A DNA stretch of 64,000 nucleotides from CAMXAS01 sp964442435 (GTDB lineage Bacteria; Bacteroidota; Bacteroidia; Bacteroidales; P3): positions 14,068 through 78,067 of the forward strand of contig CAYTZG010000008.1 of assembly GCA_964442435.1 (NCBI GenBank), in the 5' to 3' direction. Under the pieces are notes generated by a model, which did not search any database, was not told the DNA's origin, and saw only the letters and a program-made list of their open reading frames with translations. This document shows, in pieces, positions 1-10,548 of the stretch (the stretch's first letter is position 1; every line of letters starts with the position of its first letter). The position numbers and the translations under genes are program-made.

Positions 1-728
1 TGACCGCCGGTCGGGAAAGCCAGCCGCTTTCGGCCACCAACCGGGTCATCGGTGCGGAAAACATCTTCGTGGAGGCGGGGGCGCGTGTGGAGATGGCGAT
101 GCTCAACGCTTCGGAGGGCCCGATATACATCGGCAAGGATGCGGAAATCATGGAGGGCGCGATGCTGCGCGGCCCCATCGTCGTGGGCGAAGCCTCCGTC
201 ATCAAGATGGGCGCCAAGATTTACGGCGGCACCACGATCGGCCCGCACTGCAAGGTGGGCGGCGAGGTCAACAACGCCGTCATCTTCGGCTATTCCAACA
301 AGGCGCACGACGGCTTTCTCGGCAACGCCGTTCTGGGCGAGTGGTGCAACCTGGGGGCCGATACCAACAATTCCAATCTCAAGAACGATTACAGCACCGT
401 CAAGGTATGGAGCTATGCCGCCGATGCCTTCGTGCAGACCGGCGAACAGTTCTGCGGCCTGTTCATGGGCGACCATTCCAAGACGGCCATCAATACGATG
501 TTCAACACGGGTACCGTGGTGGGCGTAAGCGCCAATGTGGCCGCCGCCGGTTTCCCGCGTCAGTTCATCCCGTCGTTTACGTGGGCGGGCAAGCCTTATC
601 CCATCGACAAAGCCTTGGAAACGGCGCGTCAGATGTACGGCCGCCGTCACAAGACGCTCACCGAGGCGGACGAGGCCATTCTCCGCGAGGTGTACGAAGC
701 GACGCATCACAACCGTAACAAGAAGTAA
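1..728 (+). CDS. GlmU-like sugar nucleotidyltransferase, C-terminal part (5' partial)
   Basis: The reading frame is open from the window edge to the stop at 726-728, so the N-terminal nucleotidyltransferase domain lies outside. What is visible is a left-handed beta-helix made of hexapeptide repeats (for example PIYIGKDAEIMEGAMLRGP and PIVVGEASVIKMGAKIYGG) followed by a helical tail. This matches the Bacteroidetes family annotated as putative GlmU-like or glucose-1-phosphate nucleotidyltransferase, which supplies activated sugars for the envelope. The exact substrate cannot be read from this half. lon begins 4 nt after the stop, so the two are probably cotranscribed. Confidence 0.8.
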   Translation, partial: TAGRESQPLSATNRVIGAENIFVEAGARVEMAMLNASEGPIYIGKDAEIMEGAMLRGPIVVGEASVIKMGAKIYGGTTIGPHCKVGGEVNNAVIFGYSNKAHDGFLGNAVLGEWCNLGADTNNSNLKNDYSTVKVWSYAADAFVQTGEQFCGLFMGDHSKTAINTMFNTGTVVGVSANVAAAGFPRQFIPSFTWAGKPYPIDKALETARQMYGRRHKTLTEADEAILREVYEATHHNRNKK

Positions 729-732
729 ATCT

Positions 733-3231
<2,499 letters not shown>

Positions 3232-3280
3232 AAAATTACAGCCAAATGTTAAAAATAGTTAAAAGTCTAAAAAGTTTTTT

Positions 3281-3288
3281 TATATTTG
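3281..3288 (+). promoter_or_regulatory. Bacteroidetes -7 element (TATATTTG)
   Basis: TATATTTG matches the TAnnTTTG consensus and lies in an AT-rich gap 54 nt before the start of the T9SS cargo gene. No good TTTG -33 element is present at the expected spacing. It implies a leader of about 50 nt. Confidence 0.6.
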
Positions 3289-3342
3289 CACATAGATAAA
3301 AGTGGAAATCATAAATTAAAAACACTTAATAATTCAAACACA

Positions 3343-4740
3343 ATGAAAAAACTATTGATGGTTGTGTGTGCGGCGGCTTTCGGTATCGGGGCGGTTGCGC
3401 AGGCGCAAATCGTGCGGACCGATAATGCCATGGGCAAAACGGTTTACGATTGTAGAGCGAAAATGGCCGATATGTCCGATTATTCGGTGCTTGGCCCAAT
3501 CCAAGGACAGTTGATGGATGTCACCACTCCTGCTGACATTAGACGTAACGATACATTGGGTTGGCATGACGAGTATGTGACGGAAGAATGCGACCGTTAC
3601 TACACGCTTGTAGAGTATGTTCCGGACCTCACGTGTTTGGCTACCTATGATTATATGCCGACGCCGTTGGGCGCCATGTGGTCCGGTTCGGGCGAATCGG
3701 GGGCGACGTTCACGACGGCCAACAACTTGTATAATACTTATGCCCGTATAGACCTCAATAGCGCTTGGGTTGTGGGTGCCGTTGCCTATGTTTACCGTAA
3801 GGGTAATCCGACGGCTTGGAATAGCGTCGACATCAGCGACTATGAAACGAGTGAGGTGAATGGTGTTGCGGTTCCGCTTCTGCCCTGTAAGTTGAAAGGG
3901 TATCCGACGGTTCAGCCTCAGCAGACCTATTACGATTATTATGATATGTTGGAAGGTGGCGAACCTTCGCTCATCGATGTGGAAATGCCGTTGACGATGC
4001 AGGGCGCGGTTGAAACCCCGGGAACGTATATCCGCTACTATGAATTGGGGCAGAACGGTAATAATCCGTGGCCGACGGTACAGCGTATCGGTGGTATGTT
4101 TGACCAGGTATTCCCGGCTTGGGCGAATTTCGGGCTTTCCGTACAGGTTGAACTGACGAACAATGCGGCTTACGACTCGTTGTGGAATTGGGCTATAACG
4201 GCCAAGAGCAACGTGGACATGTGTACGTTTGTCGATGACTGGGCTGCGTGGATTCGTATTGACTACTCGCATCCGGAAGGCTTCCAGTTGATGGTTGAAG
4301 AGGTTGACGTGACTCAACCGTGGATGGGTGCAGGGGATGAGTTTGCGGGTTTCGCGCCTCCCGCCTGCCCGCAATATGGCAATGGCCAGAGTCTGTTCGT
4401 TTATGCGTTCAGCCAAGGTCTTTACCTGAAAGATGGTCAGCACTTCTTGCCGATGCTTTACCCGATTGTTCAAAACCGTGCTTCGATTGAAAGAGAACAG
4501 GATGCTTATGCGCAGACGGTTTCCGTTTATCCGGTGCCGGCTACCGATAAGGTAAACTTTGTGGCTTTGGACGAAATTCAGAAAGTGGAGATTTACAATA
4601 TGGCCGGTACGCTGGTTAAGGTTTACATGATGAATGATATCCATTTTGAATTGGATGTAACGTCCTTTATGCCCGGTACGTATGTAGCCAAGATTACGAC
4701 TACAAACGGTGTCGCCAGCAAGAAACTGTTGGTTAAGTAA
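3343..4740 (+). CDS. Secreted protein with C-terminal T9SS sorting domain
   Basis: 465-residue exported protein of unknown activity. The ATG at 3343 gives a clean signal peptide (MKKLLMVVCAAAFGIGAVAQAQ). The last 75 or so residues form a type A sorting domain: VYPVPATDKVNFV, then KVEIYNMAGTLVKVY, then MPGTYVAKITT and the final KKLLVK. This domain directs export through the outer-membrane type IX system, and the plug protein of that system is encoded at 10549-11856. The central 370 residues are rich in Tyr, Trp and Asp and match no family I recognise. Codon use is less GC-rich than in the neighbours, as is common for surface proteins. It has its own promoter and a strong terminator, so it is probably monocistronic. 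Confidence 0.85.
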   Translation: MKKLLMVVCAAAFGIGAVAQAQIVRTDNAMGKTVYDCRAKMADMSDYSVLGPIQGQLMDVTTPADIRRNDTLGWHDEYVTEECDRYYTLVEYVPDLTCLATYDYMPTPLGAMWSGSGESGATFTTANNLYNTYARIDLNSAWVVGAVAYVYRKGNPTAWNSVDISDYETSEVNGVAVPLLPCKLKGYPTVQPQQTYYDYYDMLEGGEPSLIDVEMPLTMQGAVETPGTYIRYYELGQNGNNPWPTVQRIGGMFDQVFPAWANFGLSVQVELTNNAAYDSLWNWAITAKSNVDMCTFVDDWAAWIRIDYSHPEGFQLMVEEVDVTQPWMGAGDEFAGFAPPACPQYGNGQSLFVYAFSQGLYLKDGQHFLPMLYPIVQNRASIEREQDAYAQTVSVYPVPATDKVNFVALDEIQKVEIYNMAGTLVKVYMMNDIHFELDVTSFMPGTYVAKITTTNGVASKKLLVK

Positions 4741-4786
4741 AAACGCGATAGACTAAGCGCGGGTATCCGTGCGGTGTTTATCGATA

Positions 4787-4825
4787 GAAAAAAGGGAAAG
4801 TGCCTCGCGCGCTTTCCCTTTTTTC
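4787..4825. terminator. Intrinsic terminator after the T9SS cargo gene
   Basis: A perfect 14-bp stem (4787-4800 with 4812-4825) has a GGGAAAG/CTTTCCC core and A/T flanks, giving a U-tract on either strand. The 11-nt loop is itself GC-rich. It sits between the cargo gene stop and the truA promoter. Confidence 0.85.
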
Positions 4826-4835
4826 GTTTTATCCG

Positions 4836-4843
4836 TACCTTTG
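4836..4843 (+). promoter_or_regulatory. -7 element (TACCTTTG) of truA
   Basis: TACCTTTG is an exact TAnnTTTG match just after the terminator. It ends 5 nt before the TTG taken as the truA start, so transcription would begin at or next to that codon. The -33 region overlaps the terminator stem and is a poor match. Confidence 0.65.
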
Positions 4844-4848
4844 CGGGG

Positions 4849-5643
4849 TTGAGACGTTTTTTCCTACATATGGCGTATAACGGCCGCTCGTTCTGCGGCT
4901 GGCAGGTGCAGCCCGGCGTGCCGAGCGTGCAGGGCGCGGTGGAACAGGCCTTGGCCGTGTTGTTCAAAACGCCCGTGCGGCTGACCGGCGCGGGGCGGAC
5001 CGATACGGGCGTGCATGCCGTTTCGTACTACGCGCATTTCGATTTGGCGGAGGAAGTATGGGCGGCCGCGGTCGCGCGCAGCCAAAAGGCGGCGGGAGAG
5101 GTCTTGGCCGACGTCTATGCGCATTGGGTCTATCAGTTGAATGCGTTGGTGGGGGCGGACATCGCCATCTACCGGCTGTTCGAGACGTCCATGGATTGCC
5201 ATGCGCGTTTCTCGGCCGTGGAGCGGACGTACCGCTATTATATTCATGTAATCAAAAATCCGTTTATCGCGGAAAGCAGTCACTTCGTGCGGCAACCTTT
5301 GGATATGGACGCCATGCGCGCGGCCGCGGCCCTGTTGGTGGGGCGGCGCGATTTCAGCGCGTTCGAGAAACTGCACGGCGCGGACAGTTCGCATATCTGC
5401 GACCTGCGGCGGGCCGAACTGCAGGACTTGGGCGACGGCCGTTACTGTTTCGTGTTTTCGGCCGACCGTTTCCTGCGCAATATGGTGCGCGCGATGGTGG
5501 GCACGCTGTTGGCCGTGGGGCAGGGCCGTTTCGCCGTGTCGGACGTGCCGGCCATTTTGGATGGCCGCGACCGCGGGCAAGCGGGGGAATCGGTGCCCGG
5601 ACACGCGCTGTTCTTGCAGGAAGTGCGTTATCCGGCGTGGTAA
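4849..5643 (+). CDS. truA: tRNA pseudouridine(38-40) synthase TruA
   Basis: Converts U38-U40 of tRNA anticodon arms to pseudouridine. The protein has 264 residues from a TTG start, normal for TruA. The first strand is MRRFFLHMAYNG, followed by GWQ. The catalytic Asp52 lies in GAGRTDTGVHA, and the C-terminal motif SADRFLRNMVRAMVGTLL is conserved. TTG at 4849 is chosen because TruA proteins normally begin a few residues before a (L/M)AYNG-type strand. The first in-frame ATG (4870) would remove half of that strand. The frame stays open further upstream to 4774 but runs through the terminator. The -7 element 5 nt before the TTG suggests a leaderless message. Confidence 0.92.
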   Translation: MRRFFLHMAYNGRSFCGWQVQPGVPSVQGAVEQALAVLFKTPVRLTGAGRTDTGVHAVSYYAHFDLAEEVWAAAVARSQKAAGEVLADVYAHWVYQLNALVGADIAIYRLFETSMDCHARFSAVERTYRYYIHVIKNPFIAESSHFVRQPLDMDAMRAAAALLVGRRDFSAFEKLHGADSSHICDLRRAELQDLGDGRYCFVFSADRFLRNMVRAMVGTLLAVGQGRFAVSDVPAILDGRDRGQAGESVPGHALFLQEVRYPAW

Positions 5644-5657
5644 AATCATAAACAAGG

Positions 5658-6803
5658 ATGCAGTTGGATTGGAATACATGGGGCTTGGAGCCGTTTGGAG
5701 AGGCCATGCAGTTGTCGTGTTTCGTCTTGATGATCATGACGCTCATGGAATATGTCGCGATAAAGCGGCCGGCCACGCGTTGGCAAATGCGCGCGGAGGG
5801 ACACAGCGGCTGGCAGTCGGTCTGCATGGGGGCGCTGTTGGGCTGGATTCCGGGCTGTGTGGGCGGCTTCGCGGCCGTCAGCTTCTATACGCACGGCTTC
5901 TGGCGCTTCGGCGCGGTGCTGGCGGCTTCGGTCACGGCCCTCGGTGACGACGCGTTCCGGATGTGGGGCATGATGCCGGGCCTGACGTTTGAAATCAGTC
6001 TCGGGCTGACGGCCGCGGGCATCGGCTTGGGGCTGTTGGCCAACCGCATCCCGGCCCTGCGGCAATGGAAGACCCGCTCGCACGACCATTTGCAGACCCA
6101 TGCGGAAGATCGCGTGCCGGCGCACCATCATAACCATGCCCATGCCCACGGTACGGCGGCGCACCCGCAACCGGCTCCCTACCGTTATGTCACGCTCGGC
6201 ATACGGCTGCTGTTGCTGGCGGTCTTGCTTTGGTACACCGTCGGCCTGCTCGTCGATTTGCCGTGTTGGCACGCCGCCTGCGGCGCGGCACACGCGCACG
6301 AAGGGCACGCGCATGGCGAAGGTTGGGGCGAATGGCTGTTCGAAAACGGCCTGTTCCTGCTCTTGGGGCTGGCCGCCATCGCGGTATTGTGCCGCGCCGA
6401 CGGGCATTTCATCAAGGAACATATCTGGGGACACGTCGTCAGGGAACACTTCCTGTCGATATTCCTTTGGACGTTGGGCACGATTTACGTGCTGTTGTGT
6501 TGGGAAACCTTCGTGCCGTCGGCCGGGCAGGCGGACGGCTTTTGGATGCGGCCGCTGTTTTGGATGCTGCTTGCGCTCGGCATCGGCTGGATTCCGTATT
6601 CCGGGCCGCATTTCCTGTTTGTCAAACTCTATGCGGCCTCGGTGGTGCCGTTGAGCGTTCTGCTCGTCAACGCGTTCGTGCAGGACGGGCATACGTCGCT
6701 TGTGCTGCTGTCGGAGTCACGCCGCCAATTCGTATTGCTCAAGGGTATCAAGAGCCTTGTGGCGATTCTCATAGGCCTTTTCGGGCTGTGGTGGGGATTC
6801 TAG
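5658..6803 (+). CDS. Putative manganese / heavy-metal exporter, 10-11 TM
   Basis: 381-residue integral membrane protein of the family annotated as putative manganese transporter or 10TM heavy-metal exporter (arsenic efflux-like). Two halves of hydrophobic segments each carry a similar glycine/proline motif (GWIPGCVGG near residue 60 and GWIPYSGPHF near 315), typical of an inverted repeat transporter. Two histidine-rich loops, HHHNHAHAHG (about 155-164) and HAHEGHAHGEGW (about 214-225), probably bind divalent metal. It follows truA by 14 nt and may be read through from it. Direction and metal are inferred from the family. Confidence 0.75.
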   Translation: MQLDWNTWGLEPFGEAMQLSCFVLMIMTLMEYVAIKRPATRWQMRAEGHSGWQSVCMGALLGWIPGCVGGFAAVSFYTHGFWRFGAVLAASVTALGDDAFRMWGMMPGLTFEISLGLTAAGIGLGLLANRIPALRQWKTRSHDHLQTHAEDRVPAHHHNHAHAHGTAAHPQPAPYRYVTLGIRLLLLAVLLWYTVGLLVDLPCWHAACGAAHAHEGHAHGEGWGEWLFENGLFLLLGLAAIAVLCRADGHFIKEHIWGHVVREHFLSIFLWTLGTIYVLLCWETFVPSAGQADGFWMRPLFWMLLALGIGWIPYSGPHFLFVKLYAASVVPLSVLLVNAFVQDGHTSLVLLSESRRQFVLLKGIKSLVAILIGLFGLWWGF

Positions 6804-6811
6804 CGGAGATG

Positions 6812-7360
6812 TTATTCCGCCTTTTGAAAAAAGCTGAAATGGACTTTGCCGTAGCGCCGTTCCTGTTCAAAGTCGGGGCGTTGCGAAAAATCGTGCGCCT
6901 TGCCGTGCTCCAGTATGAACCGGCCGCCGGGTTTAAGCAGGCCGGAGGCCGCGACGAGTTCCGGTAGGCTTTCGAGGAAGGGGGCGTCGTAGGGCGGGTC
7001 GGCGAAAATGAGGTCGAAACGGGGCGCGCCGCCGACGGCCTTGCGCAGAAAATCGCAGACGTCCTGCCGCAAGACGCGCAGGTTCTCCATCTGCCATGAG
7101 GCGGCCTGTTGCCGGATAAAATCCACGCACGGCCCGTATTGGTCCACGGCCAGCACTTCGGCCGCGCCCCGCGAGTAGAATTCAAACGAGATGCTGCCGA
7201 TGCCGGCGCATAAGTCCAGCACGTGCAGGTCTTCCAAATCGAGCAGGCTGTTGAGGATATTGAACAGGCTTTCCTTGGCCATGTCGGTCGTAGGCCGTAC
7301 CGGCAACCGGTCGGGGGCTTGGAACCGTCTTCCCTTGTAAAGACCGCTGATGATGCGCAT
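6812..7360 (-). CDS. rsmD: 16S rRNA (guanine(966)-N2)-methyltransferase RsmD
   Basis: SAM-dependent methylation of G966 in 16S rRNA during 30S assembly. The protein has 182 residues, the normal family length. It opens with MRIISGLYKGRR and RPTTDMAKESLFNIL. The SAM-binding motif is LDLCAGIGSISFE, and the catalytic FADPPY motif is the N6/N2-amine methylase signature. It ends a three-gene minus-strand operon and faces the metal exporter gene, with only 8 nt between the two stops and no visible terminator. Confidence 0.95.
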   Translation of the reverse strand: MRIISGLYKGRRFQAPDRLPVRPTTDMAKESLFNILNSLLDLEDLHVLDLCAGIGSISFEFYSRGAAEVLAVDQYGPCVDFIRQQAASWQMENLRVLRQDVCDFLRKAVGGAPRFDLIFADPPYDAPFLESLPELVAASGLLKPGGRFILEHGKAHDFSQRPDFEQERRYGKVHFSFFQKAE

Positions 7361-7369
7361 AATCGGTAA

Positions 7370-8242
7370 TTAGGCTTTGTAGATGGCCGGTAGGCAGAGC
7401 GTGTGGCTTTCGAAGGGCGGGTAGGCCCAGCTGCCGATATGGGCGTCGAGCCGCTCGCCGATTTGTTCGGCGCGTGCCGCCCCGCAGGCCAACAGGAACG
7501 TGTTGCCCGCGTCTATCTTGTGTTTGTTGAGCGCGTAAAGCAGGTAATAGAGCAGGTTGTCGAAGTTGTGATACGGATAGCGGTTGGCCAGCAACAAGCC
7601 TTCCGGCCCTTTGAGCCAAAGGTCGAAATAGGGCGGCCGCAGGCAGAGCAGCACATGGTTCGGAAAGCGTTTGGGCAGGTCGTCGGCCGTAAAGAAACGT
7701 TCGGCCAAGCGCAGATAGACGCTCTTGTGTTCGGCCTTGGGGTAGAGGGAGGTCACCGCCGGGATATAGAATTCGGGAAAGCCCGTCACGATATGGCAGT
7801 GCATCCGCCGTTGCTTGAATTTCTCTACCTTGATTTCCTCGCTTTGGGGCGGCATCGGATAAAGCGTGTGCAATACGGATGCGGCGTCGGGCGTCAGACC
7901 GTATTCGGCCGGCATCAGCAGGGCGTCTTCCGAAGCCACCGTATATTCCACACAGCGGTAATGCCAGTCGGGATTCAGCAGCACTTCGGCCTGACTCAAC
8001 TCTGTGAGCCGCTGCTTAAACAAAGCGGCCGTCCGCTGCGGCGAATCGTCGGTAGCGGACGGCGCGGTATGCAGACCATCGTCTTGATAAACGTAAATAC
8101 CGGTACAAAGAACGCGCAAGTCGTCGGCCTGTACGGAAAACAGCACCTCACGGCTGCGCAACAACAGGCGCAGGCTCAGTTCCGACTCGCGGTATTGCTG
8201 TAATTGCGGGCTGATGCACCTTTGGGTGCAGAACCATGCCAT
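7370..8242 (-). CDS. DUF3822 family protein
   Basis: 290-residue cytoplasmic protein of the Bacteroidetes family DUF3822, which commonly sits beside rsmD, as here (9-nt gap). The visible layout, two similar halves with alternating strands and helices, agrees with my recollection that the family has an actin-like ATPase fold, but I see no clear catalytic motif. No signal peptide or membrane segment is present. The start ATG at 8242 lies 3 nt after the stop of the upstream gene. The function is unknown. Confidence 0.8.
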   Translation of the reverse strand: MAWFCTQRCISPQLQQYRESELSLRLLLRSREVLFSVQADDLRVLCTGIYVYQDDGLHTAPSATDDSPQRTAALFKQRLTELSQAEVLLNPDWHYRCVEYTVASEDALLMPAEYGLTPDAASVLHTLYPMPPQSEEIKVEKFKQRRMHCHIVTGFPEFYIPAVTSLYPKAEHKSVYLRLAERFFTADDLPKRFPNHVLLCLRPPYFDLWLKGPEGLLLANRYPYHNFDNLLYYLLYALNKHKIDAGNTFLLACGAARAEQIGERLDAHIGSWAYPPFESHTLCLPAIYKA

Positions 8243-8245
8243 CGT

Positions 8246-8881
8246 TTATTCCCAGTTACCGTCGGTGATGGCTTCCTCCATGCTGCCGACCTTGACGCCC
8301 GGATAACGGTTCAGGTCGTTGGCCTGGGAAACCGTGTTGCGGATGAGTTGGTCATCCATGCCGTTCAGGAACAGTTCGAAAGGCACCTTGGCTTCGAAAA
8401 CCGGCACGTGGTAGCCGTTCTTTTCGATGAAACCGGCCTGCAGGTCGATTTTCTCCGTCTGCTGCGTATAGGGTACATAAGCCAAACGCGCCAGGTGGCC
8501 GGCCTTGTCGGTCTCATTCGGGAACAAGACGTTGTAGGCGTTTTCGGTAAACGTCTCACGCGAAACGATTTTGAGCTTGATGGCCTCTTCTTCGGTCAAC
8601 GAGTCGGGCACCGTACCGATCATGCGCGTATAGGGCAACTCGCCGTCCTGCAGGAAGAGGACGATGCTGTCGATGTCGCTGATGAAATGGCCATAGGCCT
8701 TCTTATAGGCTTCCTGTACCGTACGGATGTCTTTGAGACGTTGTACGACCACGGCGGCACGTTGGTCTTTTTCCTGATTGAAACGAACCGGTTTCATGAT
8801 ACCCCGGTAGATGAAAATGGCCAATACCACGGCGATGATGCCCAAGGCGATTTGCAGGACAATTCTGAGTTGCTTGTTCAT
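8246..8881 (-). CDS. Conserved membrane-anchored protein, function unknown
   Basis: 211-residue protein with one N-terminal transmembrane helix (about residues 7-26) and a soluble domain, presumably periplasmic. After the anchor comes a long amphipathic helix, RLKDIRTVQEAYKKAYGHF, which resembles the helix after the anchor of pseudopilins (I..A...Y....G.F). The prepilin cleavage motif (G followed by F-T-L-x-E) is missing. It is the first gene of the operon with DUF3822 and rsmD, under its own -7 element. It could be a pseudopilin-like domain or an unrelated Bacteroidetes-specific protein. I do not assign a function. Confidence 0.7.
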   Translation of the reverse strand: MNKQLRIVLQIALGIIAVVLAIFIYRGIMKPVRFNQEKDQRAAVVVQRLKDIRTVQEAYKKAYGHFISDIDSIVLFLQDGELPYTRMIGTVPDSLTEEEAIKLKIVSRETFTENAYNVLFPNETDKAGHLARLAYVPYTQQTEKIDLQAGFIEKNGYHVPVFEAKVPFELFLNGMDDQLIRNTVSQANDLNRYPGVKVGSMEEAITDGNWE

Positions 8882-8926
8882 GATGTTTTCGATTAGCGTT
8901 TTCTAAGGCTTTTTTGCAAAGCGGTG

Positions 8927-8958
8927 CAAATTTAGGTAAAATTTCGGATAAAGGCAAC
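8927..8958 (-). promoter_or_regulatory. Promoter of the 8881-6812 operon
   Basis: On the minus strand, TAAATTTG (8927-8934) matches the -7 consensus. A near-match to TTTG (GTTG, 8955-8958) lies 20 nt upstream. The leader to the ATG at 8881 would be about 40 nt. Confidence 0.7.
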
Positions 8959-8962
8959 GGGG

Positions 8963-10540
8963 TCAGGCGGGGTGCGCGATATGCCGCAGCTCAACCGCCA
9001 CGGGATAGCGTTCGCGGACGCGCCGCGCGTATTCCTCGGCGCAGTAAACCGAGCGGTGCTGGCCGCCCGTGCAGCCGAACGCGACGCAGAGGTGCGTAAA
9101 GCCGCGTTGCAGATAGGTTTCTATGTTGACGGCCGTCAGGTCGAGGCACTGTTCGATAAAGCGTTCGGGCAGGTCAAAGCCGCGCAGGTAGGTCTGCACG
9201 GGCAGGTCGCGGCCCGTCAGCGTCTTGTAGGCCGGCAGGCGGCCGGGGTTCGGCAGGCCGCGGCAGTCGAAGACGAAGCCGCCGCCGTTGCCGTTCGGGT
9301 CTTCGGGCGGCCCTTGGCGGAACGAGAAACTGCAAACCGACACCGTGAGCGTGGGCGAGTCGGCGGCCGGCGTGGCGTTCTGGGGGCCGTCTTGGGCGGC
9401 ATCGGCGGGCGGACAGGCCCACGGCCCTTGGCGCATCGTTTGGATGACGCGTGCAATCTCGGGCAGGTCGGCCGGCAGGCGGCCGCCGTCAAGCAAGCGT
9501 CCGAGGTTGGCGATGGCGTGCGGGATGCTTTGCAGGAAAACGGCCTTGCGCTCGTACAGCCCGCGCAAGCCGTAGGCCCCCATGGCCTGGAAGATGCGCA
9601 GGAAGACAAAGCCGTAGAAGTCGGTCTCAAAGTCGCGGCCGGCGGGGTAAGGATAGCGCTCGGCCGTGCGCGTCCTGTAATAGCGCAGCAGTTCTTCGCG
9701 CAGCGCGGGCGGCAGGTCGGCCTTGGCTTCGTAGAGCAAGGTGGCCAAGTCGTAAGCGGCCGGCCCGCGGCGGCCGCCCTGAAAGTCGATGAACGTGAGC
9801 GGCACCGTTTCGGCATACGTCCGCATGGCGGGCGTCTCGGCGGCCGCCACCTCGGGCAGCGGCGCCCCCAGCAGGATGTTGCGGCTCTGAAAGTCGCGGC
9901 ACATGAATACGTCGCGCGGCGCGGCGCCCAACAAGGCCGTCAATTTTTGGAAGTCGGCCTCCAGCGCGCGTTCGTCGAAGGGCGTGCCGGAGAGTTTGAG
10001 GAAATAATACTTAAAGTAATTCAGGTCGGCGTAAATCGCCTTTTCGTCAAAGGCCTCGTAGGGGTAGGCGGCCCGGTAGTCGAAGTCGCGGCCGCCCCGG
10101 TATTGGAATTCAATGAGGTGGTCGATGACGCGGCGATAGATGGTCGGAACGGCCGTCCCCGCCGTTTTGGCCTGCGGGCAACCGTCTTTGAGCTGTTGCA
10201 GCCAGTCGTAGAGCACGTGTTCGCCGGCGTCGGTCACGAAATAGACCGGCTGTTGCGGCGTCTGATACAGCACGTGCGGTATCGGCAGGCCTTTGGCTTC
10301 GAACTGGCGGCTGAAGTCGAGATAGGCGGCGTTCTCGTGCGCGTCGGCGTGATAGACGCCGAGAAAGGTGCTGCCGTCGGTGCGCCGGAAGCGGAAGTAG
10401 CGTCGGGCCGAACCCGAAGCGGGCAAGGGCGTGCAGGCCGGCATCGGTTCGTCGGGTTTCAGGAGCGGGCTTTGCCGCAGGGCGTCCAGCACCGTTTGCT
10501 GCGGTGCGGCGGCCAAAGTGGGGGGCGTGGGCGTCGTCAT
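8963..10540 (-). CDS. AmgK-like sugar kinase fused to RapZ C-terminal domain
   Basis: 525-residue two-domain protein. Residues 1 to about 380 are an aminoglycoside-phosphotransferase-like kinase of the AmgK type (anomeric MurNAc/GlcNAc kinase of peptidoglycan recycling). The motifs are GSARRYFRF (43-51), the catalytic-loop CRDFQSRNIL in place of the usual HRDFQSRN, and the metal-binding FIDFQGGRRGPAAYDLATLLY. Residues from about 400 to 525 are the C-terminal domain of RapZ: SVCSFSFRQGPP, FDCRGLPNPGR and FGCTGGQHRSVYCAEEYA. In E. coli this domain binds glucosamine-6-phosphate and RNA. The RapZ P-loop domain is replaced by the sugar kinase. It is last in an operon after SpmAB and the T9SS plug, with an 8-nt gap. 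Confidence 0.88.
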   Translation of the reverse strand: MTTPTPPTLAAAPQQTVLDALRQSPLLKPDEPMPACTPLPASGSARRYFRFRRTDGSTFLGVYHADAHENAAYLDFSRQFEAKGLPIPHVLYQTPQQPVYFVTDAGEHVLYDWLQQLKDGCPQAKTAGTAVPTIYRRVIDHLIEFQYRGGRDFDYRAAYPYEAFDEKAIYADLNYFKYYFLKLSGTPFDERALEADFQKLTALLGAAPRDVFMCRDFQSRNILLGAPLPEVAAAETPAMRTYAETVPLTFIDFQGGRRGPAAYDLATLLYEAKADLPPALREELLRYYRTRTAERYPYPAGRDFETDFYGFVFLRIFQAMGAYGLRGLYERKAVFLQSIPHAIANLGRLLDGGRLPADLPEIARVIQTMRQGPWACPPADAAQDGPQNATPAADSPTLTVSVCSFSFRQGPPEDPNGNGGGFVFDCRGLPNPGRLPAYKTLTGRDLPVQTYLRGFDLPERFIEQCLDLTAVNIETYLQRGFTHLCVAFGCTGGQHRSVYCAEEYARRVRERYPVAVELRHIAHPA

Positions 10541-10548
10541 AAAGGGAT

